Shown piece by piece: positions 1 through 5,087 of a DNA stretch of 5,087 bases. The position numbers and the translations under genes are program-made. Origin of the DNA: Lentisphaerota bacterium (GTDB lineage: Bacteria; Verrucomicrobiota; Lentisphaeria; Oligosphaerales; Oligosphaeraceae); the NCBI GenBank assembly GCA_012799755.1, contig JAAZKQ010000261.1, forward strand, positions 1 through 5,087, read 5' to 3'. A model generated the notes under the pieces. It was not told the origin of the DNA. It searched no databases and worked only from the letters and a program-made list of their open reading frames with translations. How positions within the stretch are numbered: the stretch's first letter is position 1; each line of letters begins with the position of its first letter.

Positions 1-500
1 CTGAGCGTCAGTTGCCGAAGGCAAGGACCGAACTTTTCTCCGTTGTTTGTGTGGTAATCGTATCTACTTTACGGCTAAAAAAGGCTGATAAAAACGCTTG
101 CGACAGGCAAAAATCACCTCGCACCCCTTTTCGGATGGCCTCTTGCTCGCGCCAAAGCCGCCGTCACGCAGATAATTGTACTGCTCAACACAGCCACGCC
201 GTAGCACAACACTCACATTCCTGCGTGAACACGCTCGGCTTACTATATCCCGCCTTTACAACCCCGACCACCATAACAGAAAATTACGCCTCCCCGGCAC
301 TGCACCCGCAAACGGACCACCCAGGTCTATCCAGCCCACCCTGCCCCTCTTCACCAGGTAACGTCCATCTCCCGATTGTGCTGCGGCCTTTCAGTCCGCA
401 GCCTGACATGACCCCGCAAACCGCAAGCTAAACGTGGCTGTCCCCCTGGCCATCACGCCCGCCGTCCGCTTTCGCAGAGCTCCCTAAAAAATGCCGCGTT
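1..500. other. Gene-free flank; no supported coding region
   Basis: I find no gene I can support in this stretch. One forward frame stays open from an ATG at 12 to 431. Its product is Ser/Pro/His/Thr-rich, has no recognisable domain, and has no Shine-Dalgarno before the ATG. One reverse frame is open for about 80 codons, ending at a stop at 8-10, but it has no ATG start. A small perfect hairpin (TTGCC-GAA-GGCAA) sits at 12-24 and a larger one at 380-402; neither is followed by a T-run on either strand, so neither reads as an intrinsic terminator. From about 240 to 480 the + strand is strongly C-rich. I see no tRNA and no CRISPR repeat. It may be intergenic sequence or the eroded remains of a gene. 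Confidence 0.5.
380..402. repeat. Inverted repeat, 7-bp stem with 9-nt loop
   Basis: GCTGCGG at 380-386 is the exact reverse complement of CCGCAGC at 396-402, with a 9-nt loop between them. There is no T-run on either side, so an intrinsic terminator is unlikely. It lies in the gene-free flank about 300 bases before the OrfA start. It could be a binding site, a structured transcript or chance in GC-rich sequence; the role is unknown. Confidence 0.4.
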
Positions 501-506
501 GAGAAC

Positions 507-566
507 TTGCAATTCCCAAAATGCTTTATATTTTTCTTTGTAATTGGTAGTATAAGATTTTGCTAT
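507..566 (+). promoter_or_regulatory. Candidate promoter region in an AT-rich patch
   Basis: The sequence turns sharply AT-rich here compared with both flanks. Two weak sigma70-like pairs can be drawn. One is TTGCAA at 507-512 with TATTTT at 529-534 (16-bp spacer). The other is TTGTAA at 538-543 with TGCTAT at 561-566 (17-bp spacer). Neither is a strong consensus match. The position, 120-180 bases before the OrfA start and with no better candidate between here and cas3, is the main reason to list it. It could drive the orfA-like gene and, by read-through, the cas genes. This is inference from composition and position. Confidence 0.25.
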
Positions 567-671
567 TACAGAAAGGAAACCGGCCGCGAGTGTACAGCTT
601 CAGCTAAAATAGGATCAAAAACAGATTTAAAGGGGACTTTCCTGGTCACGGTTATGTTGAGAAGCAGAACT

Positions 672-676
672 GGAGG
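672..676 (+). promoter_or_regulatory. Shine-Dalgarno GGAGG that fixes the OrfA start at 684
   Basis: GGAGG lies 7 nt before the ATG at 684. The same frame is open from an ATG at 507, but that start has no ribosome site, and the extra 59 residues are a translation of the AT-rich patch (Phe/Ile/Tyr-rich) with no family resemblance. The HTH domain begins right after the 684 start, as in other OrfA proteins. Confidence 0.75.
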
Positions 677-683
677 AAGTTAC

Positions 684-1016
684 ATGAATGAACGTCGAAG
701 ATTCAGCGTCGAAGAGAAATACGCTATCCTTGAGGAGGCTCGTCAGCCCGGGGTCAATATCGCGGAAATATGCCGACGACACGGCATTTCGTCCAGCATG
801 TTTTATCGCTGGGAGGCTCAAAGGCGAGCAGGAGCAATGAAAGCACTTGCCGACAAAAGCGGGCACAAGAAGAATGCCGCCAATGCCGAAACTGAACGTT
901 TGCGAGCCGAGCTGGCCAAGAAAAACACCGTAATCGCCGAACTGACAGAAGCCCTGATCCAGGAAAAAAAGGGACTCTCGGACTACTTGCGGACAAACGA
1001 GTCCCGCCAACGCTGA
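684..1016 (+). CDS. IS3-family OrfA-like transposase subunit (HTH_Tnp_1 type), orphan
   Basis: This is a 110-residue protein with the layout of IS3/IS911 OrfA. Residues 6-46 form a helix-turn-helix with the pattern RRFSVEEKYAIL, then AEICRRHGISSSMFYRWE, which is typical of HTH_Tnp_1 and would bind the IS ends. Residues about 70-98 form a leucine zipper: L77, I84, L91 and L98 are spaced exactly seven apart, with L73 and L87 as partners. In the family, OrfA alone is a DNA-binding and regulatory protein, and the active transposase OrfAB is made by a -1 frameshift. Here the A AAA AAG slip site is present at codons 95-96, but no DDE-bearing OrfB follows, so this copy cannot encode a full transposase. 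The start at 684 is set by GGAGG at 672-676. The last ten or so residues (YLRTNESRQR) do not look conserved. It is the nearest gene upstream of cas3 and on the same strand. The family call is firm; the exact IS is not known. Confidence 0.8.
   Translation: MNERRRFSVEEKYAILEEARQPGVNIAEICRRHGISSSMFYRWEAQRRAGAMKALADKSGHKKNAANAETERLRAELAKKNTVIAELTEALIQEKKGLSDYLRTNESRQR
965..1005 (+). promoter_or_regulatory. Programmed -1 frameshift signal: A AAA AAG heptamer and adjoining stem-loop
   Basis: The heptamer A AAA AAG occupies 965-971, in the correct register for a -1 slip: zero-frame codons AAA (966-968) and AAG (969-971). A 7-bp perfect stem, GGGACTC (971-977) with GAGTCCC (999-1005), follows directly. 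This heptamer is the known slip site of many IS3-family elements, where it joins OrfA to OrfB. The stem begins at the last base of the heptamer, closer than the usual 5-8 nt spacer, so its stimulatory role is less sure than the slip site itself. The -1 frame stays open for 84 codons to a TGA at 1223-1225, inside cas3, but shows no transposase core. Confidence 0.6.
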
Positions 1017-1023
1017 AGGAAGA

Positions 1024-1047
1024 CGCTGGGAACGTCGTTCCCCGGCG
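1024..1047. repeat. Strong dyad/hairpin upstream of cas3
   Basis: GGGAAC (1028-1033) and GTTCCC (1037-1042) are perfect inverted copies around a GTC centre, giving a 15-nt odd palindrome. Allowing a G-U pair and one bulged C at 1043, the pairing extends to CGCT (1024-1027) with GGCG (1044-1047), for about ten pairs. No T-run follows, so it is not an intrinsic terminator. It sits about 140 bases before the cas3 start and 8 bases after the orfA stop. It could be an operator-type dyad, an IS-derived structure, or the remains of an IS end. Confidence 0.5.
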
Positions 1048-1181
1048 GTCAGTGAGCAGGACTGGTCTTCAAAACCGTCCTCAACACCCCGCAAATCGTT
1101 TACAAAAGACGTCGCAACCGTCAACGAAGCATCCAAGCTCATCTACGCAGTCACCTCCACCAACCCAAAATGGAACAGGAC

Positions 1182-3374
1182 ATGAAGTATTACGCGCACA
1201 GCAAGGAAAACGCCCCACAAGATGAGTGGCAGACGCTCGAAGAACACGCCGATGCCGTTGCGGAAAAGGCGGCAGGGTTTGCCGACTCGTTCAAATCGGC
1301 GCAATGGGCATGGTGGCTGGGCGAACTCCATGACCTTGGCAAGGCCAGGCGCTCGTTCCAAAATTACCTCAAGGCCTCCAACGGCTTGACGGATGAAGAC
1401 TATGACGGCTCGGATCACTCTCATTCTGGAGTTGGGGCAGTATGGGCTATGGAAAAGTTCCCGAAGCATCCGTTGGGGCGTGTTGCTGCCTACTGCGTGG
1501 CAGGGCACCATGTTGGATTGCCAGATTGGGACTGTATCGCGACACGTGACGCAGCACTCTCCATACGCCTGGAGCGGGAAAGTAAATTTGTCCGTGAACC
1601 GGCCGTAGCATCCTGGATTGCCAGCCGAACCTCGCTCCAGTCGCCGTCCCTTCCCACTGCTCTGCCATGGGAAATGCTGCAGGAGGATGCCAGTTTCTGG
1701 ATTCGCATGCTCTACTCATGCTTGGTGGATGCGGATTTCCTTGATACCGAGTCTTTTATGAATGTATCCAATGCCAACGCCCGAGCGCACTATCCGGCAC
1801 TCCATGACCTCGCTCCGCAATTCTTTCAGTCATTGAATGCCAAGCAGGACTCCGCGCCAGACACGCCAGTCAACCGTATTCGTGCCGAGATTCGTGCCGC
1901 TTGCGAAGCCGCGGCGGACTTGCCGTGCGGCCTTTTTTCGCTGACCGTTCCTACGGGTGGCGGCAAGACCCTGTCCGGTACCGCCTTCGCTCTTCGCCAT
2001 GCCTTGAAGCATGGGCTTAAGCGTATCATCTACGTCATTCCTTATACCTCCATCATTGAACAGACGGCTGATGCCCTGCGGAAATTCCTCGGAGCCGAAA
2101 ACGTGGTGGAGCATCACTCGAATTTTGATCCAGAGGAGGAAACGCAGCAGTCACGTCTGGCCACAGAGAACTGGGATGCGCCGGTTATCGTCACCACCAA
2201 CGTGCAATTCTTCGAGTCGTTATATGCCTGCAAGTCCAGTCGTTGCCGCAAACTGCACAATATTGCCCAAAGTGTGGTGATCCTTGATGAAGCGCAACTA
2301 CTCCCGCCACGCCTGCTGCTGCCCTGCGTAGCGGCAATGAAACAACTCGTAGATCACTACGGCGTAAGTATCGTCCTCTCCACCGCCACCCAACCCGCCT
2401 TGCCTGAACTGAACAAGGTACACGAAATCATACCCGAGACGATGGATTTATACGGAAGGCTAAAACGGACAGAGCTCGTACTCCCAGAAACCCGCACGGT
2501 TCGCCAGTCATGGGAAGATATCGCTGCGGAACTTGAGCAACACGACCAAGTGCTCTGCATCGTCAACACCCGGCGTGACTGCCGGGACCTGTGCAAGCAG
2601 ATGCCGCCCGGCACCATTCACCTTTCAGCAACGATGTGCGGCGAGCACCGTTCGCGCGTCATTGCGGACATCAAGGAAAAGCTCAAGGCGAGGCAACCCG
2701 TCCGTGTCACCAGTACTCAGCTCGTCGAGGCTGGCGTAGATATCGACTTCCCAGTAGTTTATCGCGCCTTTGCCGGCTTGTCGTCAATCGCCCAGGCAGC
2801 AGGGCGCTGCAACCGCGAAGGACTTATGTCGCAACCGGGCCGCGTGGTGGTCTTCATGCCGCCAAAGCCCGCGCCGCTAGGTGAATTGCGCAAGGCTGAA
2901 GACGTGCTGACCGGTCTGCTGGAAAGCGGAGTGAATGTGGAATCCCCCGATAGTTATCCCGAGTTTTTCAGTCGCTTCTATTCCGCGCAAAATGATCTGG
3001 GAACGGCTTTCAATGAATGGCTGACAAAAGACGCTCGCTATTTCCAATTCCAATTCCGCGAAGCGGCGCAGGCATTCAAAATCATTGACGACCAAGAATC
3101 GGCAAGCGTTATAGTCCGCTACGGTGACAATGACGCACTGCTCCGCTCTTTGTATGCCGTCGGCCCCAAGCGTGACATTATGCGCAAGCTGCAACGCTAT
3201 ACCGTTAGTGTACCACGCCGAACCCTCGCCGAAATGCTGGTGAAAGGTTTTGTGAATGAGACGCGGCCTGGTTCGGGCGTATTCGTGCAAACTGAGCTGC
3301 CGTCACTCTATAATGAAAACTATGGGCTAGATTTGTACCGAAATGACTTGCCGCCAGAAGACTTGCAGTACTGA
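1182..3374 (+). CDS. cas3: CRISPR-associated nuclease-helicase Cas3, type I-C (HD domain fused to helicase)
   Basis: Cas3 is recruited by target-bound Cascade, nicks the displaced strand and unwinds and degrades DNA using ATP. The protein is 730 residues from this start. An N-terminal HD nuclease domain (about 1-220) shows YYAHS, EEH (H22), LHDLGK (H50-D51), DHSHSG, AGHHVGLPDW (H109-H110) and a late D184 in LVDADF. The SF2 helicase follows: Walker A PTGGGKT (257-263), motif Ia YVIPYTSIIEQ, motif II DEAQ (369-372) in ILDEAQLLPP, motif III STAT (400-403), motif IV in LCIVNTRRD, motif V TQLVEAGVDID, and motif VI QAAGRCNREG (538-547). A C-terminal domain completes it. All expected catalytic motifs are present, so it looks intact. 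The ATG at 1182 is preferred because GGAACAGGA lies just before it and homologues start near MKYYAHS; an ATG at 1170 in the same frame (734 residues) has no ribosome site. cas5 follows after 29 nt. No distinct promoter is visible upstream. Confidence 0.95.
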   Translation: MKYYAHSKENAPQDEWQTLEEHADAVAEKAAGFADSFKSAQWAWWLGELHDLGKARRSFQNYLKASNGLTDEDYDGSDHSHSGVGAVWAMEKFPKHPLGRVAAYCVAGHHVGLPDWDCIATRDAALSIRLERESKFVREPAVASWIASRTSLQSPSLPTALPWEMLQEDASFWIRMLYSCLVDADFLDTESFMNVSNANARAHYPALHDLAPQFFQSLNAKQDSAPDTPVNRIRAEIRAACEAAADLPCGLFSLTVPTGGGKTLSGTAFALRHALKHGLKRIIYVIPYTSIIEQTADALRKFLGAENVVEHHSNFDPEEETQQSRLATENWDAPVIVTTNVQFFESLYACKSSRCRKLHNIAQSVVILDEAQLLPPRLLLPCVAAMKQLVDHYGVSIVLSTATQPALPELNKVHEIIPETMDLYGRLKRTELVLPETRTVRQSWEDIAAELEQHDQVLCIVNTRRDCRDLCKQMPPGTIHLSATMCGEHRSRVIADIKEKLKARQPVRVTSTQLVEAGVDIDFPVVYRAFAGLSSIAQAAGRCNREGLMSQPGRVVVFMPPKPAPLGELRKAEDVLTGLLESGVNVESPDSYPEFFSRFYSAQNDLGTAFNEWLTKDARYFQFQFREAAQAFKIIDDQESASVIVRYGDNDALLRSLYAVGPKRDIMRKLQRYTVSVPRRTLAEMLVKGFVNETRPGSGVFVQTELPSLYNENYGLDLYRNDLPPEDLQY

Positions 3375-3403
3375 CAGCGATTACAACAACGAAAGGGAAA
3401 ACA

Positions 3404-4120
3404 ATGAGAGGCTTCTGTCTGGAAGTAACCGGGGACTTCGCCTGCTTCACCCGCCCCGAAATGAAAGTCGAACGCGTCAGCTATGACGTCATCACGCCGT
3501 CGGCAGCACGGGCAATCTACAGCGCCATCCTGTGGAAACCGGCAATTCGCTGGCGCATCAAAAGGATTGATGTGCTTAACCCCATCAGGTGGACGTCCAT
3601 CCGACGCAACGAGGTGGCCAATGTCGCCAGTCCGCGTAGCGACGGCATCCTGATCGAAGACTCGCGCCAGCAACGCGCCGGCTTGCTCCTGCGCGATGTG
3701 TGCTACCGGCTCTATGCCGAGTTTGAGTTCATACCCGTCGAAAAACGGGCGCCTGTCCGCAACCCCGCGCCAGAGTGGCTCACCGATGAGGAAGAACGCG
3801 AAATGTATCGCCAGGCGGAAGAACGGCCGGACGAAAAGGAGGCGAAATACGCCGCCATGTTCGACCGCCGCGCCACCAAGGGACAATGTTTTACCCAACC
3901 CTATCTCGGCTGCCGGGAGTTTTCATGCAGCTTCCGCCTCGTAAAACAGCCCGACCAAGAACCGCTCCAGCCCATACCCGAAACCCGAGAACTGGGCTGG
4001 ATGCTCTATGACATGGACTACTCTGACCCGAACAACATCAAACCGATGTTCTACCGCGCAAAAATGCTGCACGGCAGCATTGAAGTCCCTGACGAGAACG
4101 CGGAGGAGGTGCGTAAATGA
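3404..4120 (+). CDS. cas5c: Type I-C Cas5 (Cas5c/Cas5d), pre-crRNA processing and Cascade subunit
   Basis: This is a 238-residue Cas5 of the I-C type, which replaces Cas6 as the crRNA endonuclease and stays bound to the 5' handle in Cascade. Diagnostic stretches are GDFACFTRPEMKVERVSYDV (10-29), PSAARAIYSAILWKPAIRW (32-50), RRNEV (67-71), SRQQRAG (87-93), FDRRATKGQCFTQPYLGCRE (153-172) and ELGWMLYDMDY (196-206). From memory it aligns well with the D. vulgaris protein. At the positions of the B. halodurans catalytic Tyr46-Lys116-His117, I read Leu43, Lys148 and Tyr149, so only the lysine is kept. Residues about 112-147 are a highly charged segment (EKRAPVRN through DEEEREMYRQAEERPDEKEA) longer than in some homologues. 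AGGGA at 3394-3398 serves the ATG, 29 nt after the cas3 stop. The stop codon overlaps the cas8c start, so the two are probably translated together. Confidence 0.93.
   Translation: MRGFCLEVTGDFACFTRPEMKVERVSYDVITPSAARAIYSAILWKPAIRWRIKRIDVLNPIRWTSIRRNEVANVASPRSDGILIEDSRQQRAGLLLRDVCYRLYAEFEFIPVEKRAPVRNPAPEWLTDEEEREMYRQAEERPDEKEAKYAAMFDRRATKGQCFTQPYLGCREFSCSFRLVKQPDQEPLQPIPETRELGWMLYDMDYSDPNNIKPMFYRAKMLHGSIEVPDENAEEVRK
4102..4109 (+). promoter_or_regulatory. Strong Shine-Dalgarno for cas8c inside the cas5 3' end
   Basis: GGAGGAGG lies 7 nt before the cas8c ATG at 4117 and within the last codons of cas5 (GluGluVal region). With the ATGA overlap of start and stop, it supports translational coupling and fixes the cas8c start. 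Confidence 0.75.
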
Positions 4121-5087
4121 TCCTGCAAGCGCTCAAAGAATACTATGATCGCAAAGCCGCTGATCCCGACGGCGATATTGCTCCACTGGGATGGGAAAAG
4201 AAAGAACTGCCGTTCCTGGTGGTGATCAATACAGATGGCACAGCGGTTGGTATTGAGGATACACGGGAGCCTGTTGGAAAGAAACTCCGGGCAAAGTCGT
4301 TCCTCGTGCCGCAGGCAGTAAAACGAACTGTAGGGATGAAGGCGAATCTGCTTTGGGACGATCCAGACTACGCGCTGGCACTCAACGTCAAAGGGGATGA
4401 AGCCAAAACTGCGGAAAAACACAAACTATTTATGCAACGTATTAACGAAGAGCAACTGGCAGAAATTCCAGACGTGGCCGCAGTCTTGACTTTCCTCGGC
4501 ACCCCAAAGAAAGACGAGGTTCTGGCTTCACTCAATCCAGAAATCTACGATGAACTCAAGAAAGCTTCTTTCATCTCGTTTAGAATAGCCGGTCGCGAAG
4601 AACCAATCTTCCGCAATCCTGACGTGGTTAATCGCCTAAGCGCAACCGCAGTTGCCTCAGCGTCAGACACGGCTTTCTGTCTCGTCTCTGGCACAACTGA
4701 CGTGATAGACCCTACGCACCCTCCTATTAAGGGTGTCTATGGCGCAAACACGACAGGGGGCAACATCGTCAGTTTCAATGCACAGGCCTTCTGTTCTTAT
4801 GGAAAAGTGCAAGGCGCCAACTCTCCTATCGGCAAAACCGCCAGCTTTGCTTACACCACGGCCTTGAACACACTCCTTGGCAAAGATTCAAAGCAGAGGC
4901 TCCAGGTGGGGGACGCAACAACGGTCTTTTGGTCATCACGGAAAACCACCATTGAAGGTGATTTCGGCGATTGGTTTGCCGAACCACCTAAAGATGACCC
5001 GGATCGGCTTACAGAAAAAGTCGCGGCATTGTACAAATCCATTGATTCCGGCACGCTCGCCGTAGATGCGGGTGACACCCGTTTCTA
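4117..5087 (+). CDS. cas8c: Type I-C Cascade large subunit Cas8c (Csd1), cut by the window edge
   Basis: This frame is open from the ATG at 4117 to the last base, giving 323 complete codons of a protein that is usually about 570-620 residues, so roughly the N-terminal half is seen. Cas8c is the large subunit of I-C Cascade; it recognises the PAM and helps open the target. Family signatures are the start MILQALKEYYDR, LVPQAVKRTVGMKANLLWDD (63-82), IKGVYGANTTGG, SFNAQAFCSYGK (219-230), and SPIGKTASFAYTTALNTLL (236-254), followed by TVFWSS (269-274). The last visible residues are near DAGDTRF. No stop or frameshift interrupts it. In type I-C systems a small Cas11c subunit is made from an internal start in the 3' part of this gene; that region is outside the window. 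The start overlaps the cas5 stop as ATGA and has a GGAGGAGG ribosome site. Confidence 0.94.
   Translation, partial: MILQALKEYYDRKAADPDGDIAPLGWEKKELPFLVVINTDGTAVGIEDTREPVGKKLRAKSFLVPQAVKRTVGMKANLLWDDPDYALALNVKGDEAKTAEKHKLFMQRINEEQLAEIPDVAAVLTFLGTPKKDEVLASLNPEIYDELKKASFISFRIAGREEPIFRNPDVVNRLSATAVASASDTAFCLVSGTTDVIDPTHPPIKGVYGANTTGGNIVSFNAQAFCSYGKVQGANSPIGKTASFAYTTALNTLLGKDSKQRLQVGDATTVFWSSRKTTIEGDFGDWFAEPPKDDPDRLTEKVAALYKSIDSGTLAVDAGDTRF

Larger units (their letters stand above)
591..1052 (+). mobile_element. Decayed IS3-family-like insertion sequence remnant (bounds approximate)
   Basis: The element is inferred from an OrfA-like reading frame, a leader with a good ribosome site, and an A AAA AAG frameshift heptamer at 965-971, a combination typical of IS3-family elements. 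The OrfB part, which would carry the integrase-type DDE core of roughly 270-300 residues, is missing: cas3 begins only 165 bases after orfA stops. I could not identify matching terminal inverted repeats or a target duplication. The left bound is placed at TGTACA (591) only because IS3 ends often begin TGT or TGA. The right bound is placed just after the hairpin at 1024-1047. Both bounds are guesses. It reads as the 5' part of an IS whose 3' part was lost by deletion or recombination. Confidence 0.45.

Noticed and set aside
118..126. TCGCACCCC, resembling the start of common type I-C CRISPR repeats
   Set aside because: Only nine bases match, occurring once, with no spacer periodicity. The array is expected downstream of cas2, outside the window.
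183..224. Imperfect 21-nt tandem repeat (GCTCAACAC / GCACAACAC)
   Set aside because: Only about 12 of 21 positions match between the two units; not enough to call a repeat.
8..262. Reverse-strand open frame of about 80 codons ending at a stop at 8-10
   Set aside because: It has no ATG start, no ribosome site that I could find, and no recognisable family.
12..431. Forward open frame of 139 codons
   Set aside because: No ribosome site, no domain, low-complexity Ser/Pro/Thr/His composition, and no homologue that I recognise. It is probably a chance open frame in C-rich DNA.
632..642. GGGGACTTTCC, identical to a eukaryotic NF-kappaB type site
   Set aside because: This is bacterial DNA, so the match has no expected meaning; it is part of the IS-like leader.
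507..683. 59-residue N-terminal extension of the OrfA frame with a hydrophobic stretch
   Set aside because: It is translation of AT-rich leader DNA; GGAGG at 672-676 and the HTH position support the start at 684.
409..1051. TGACCCCGC at 409 and the complement of GGCGGTCA ending at 1051 as possible IS terminal repeats
   Set aside because: The two ends agree for only a few bases beyond TGACC and diverge at once, and no target duplication is seen.
627..1142. 171-codon reverse frame opposite the OrfA-like gene
   Set aside because: Shadow of the OrfA-like frame, with no recognisable domain or ribosome site.
3320..3898. 192-codon reverse frame opposite cas5
   Set aside because: It is antisense to a well-supported cas gene, shows no domain, and reflects codon bias of the true frame.

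Overview
This window holds the front end of a type I-C CRISPR-Cas operon on the + strand, preceded by a decayed insertion-sequence remnant and about 500 bases with no recognisable gene. The order is cas3, cas5 (the type I-C cas5c/cas5d form), then cas8c (csd1), which is cut by the right edge. The rest of a usual I-C locus (cas7, cas4, cas1, cas2, then the repeat-spacer array) would lie to the right of the window. No CRISPR repeats are visible here. The proteins resemble, from memory, the Desulfovibrio vulgaris I-C set. The moderately GC-rich bases and good Shine-Dalgarno sites suggest a Gram-negative bacterium, possibly of the Desulfovibrio type. I-C loci move horizontally, so that assignment is weak.

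Layout. Positions 1-500 carry no supported gene, only a 7-bp inverted repeat at 380-402. Positions about 505-640 form an AT-rich patch unlike its surroundings, with weak promoter-like hexamers. Positions 684-1016 encode a 110-residue IS3-family OrfA-like protein (helix-turn-helix plus leucine zipper). It carries a classic A AAA AAG slippery heptamer near its 3' end, but no OrfB with a DDE catalytic core follows. Between it and cas3 (1017-1181) lie non-coding sequence and a strong 15-nt dyad. cas3 runs 1182-3374, cas5 runs 3404-4120, and cas8c runs from 4117 past the end.

How the genes work together. Cas5c is expected to cut pre-crRNA in place of Cas6 and cap the crRNA 5' handle. Cas8c is the large subunit of Cascade that reads the PAM. 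Cas3 is the nuclease-helicase recruited to degrade the target. cas3 and cas5 are 29 nt apart; cas5 and cas8c overlap by ATGA, which points to translational coupling. No clear cas promoter is visible between the IS remnant and cas3, so transcription may start in or upstream of the remnant.

I do not see a new defence system in this window. The most unusual points are the orphan OrfA with an intact frameshift signal beside cas3, the dyad upstream of cas3, and a Cas5c that lacks two of the three catalytic side chains described in the Bacillus halodurans enzyme.
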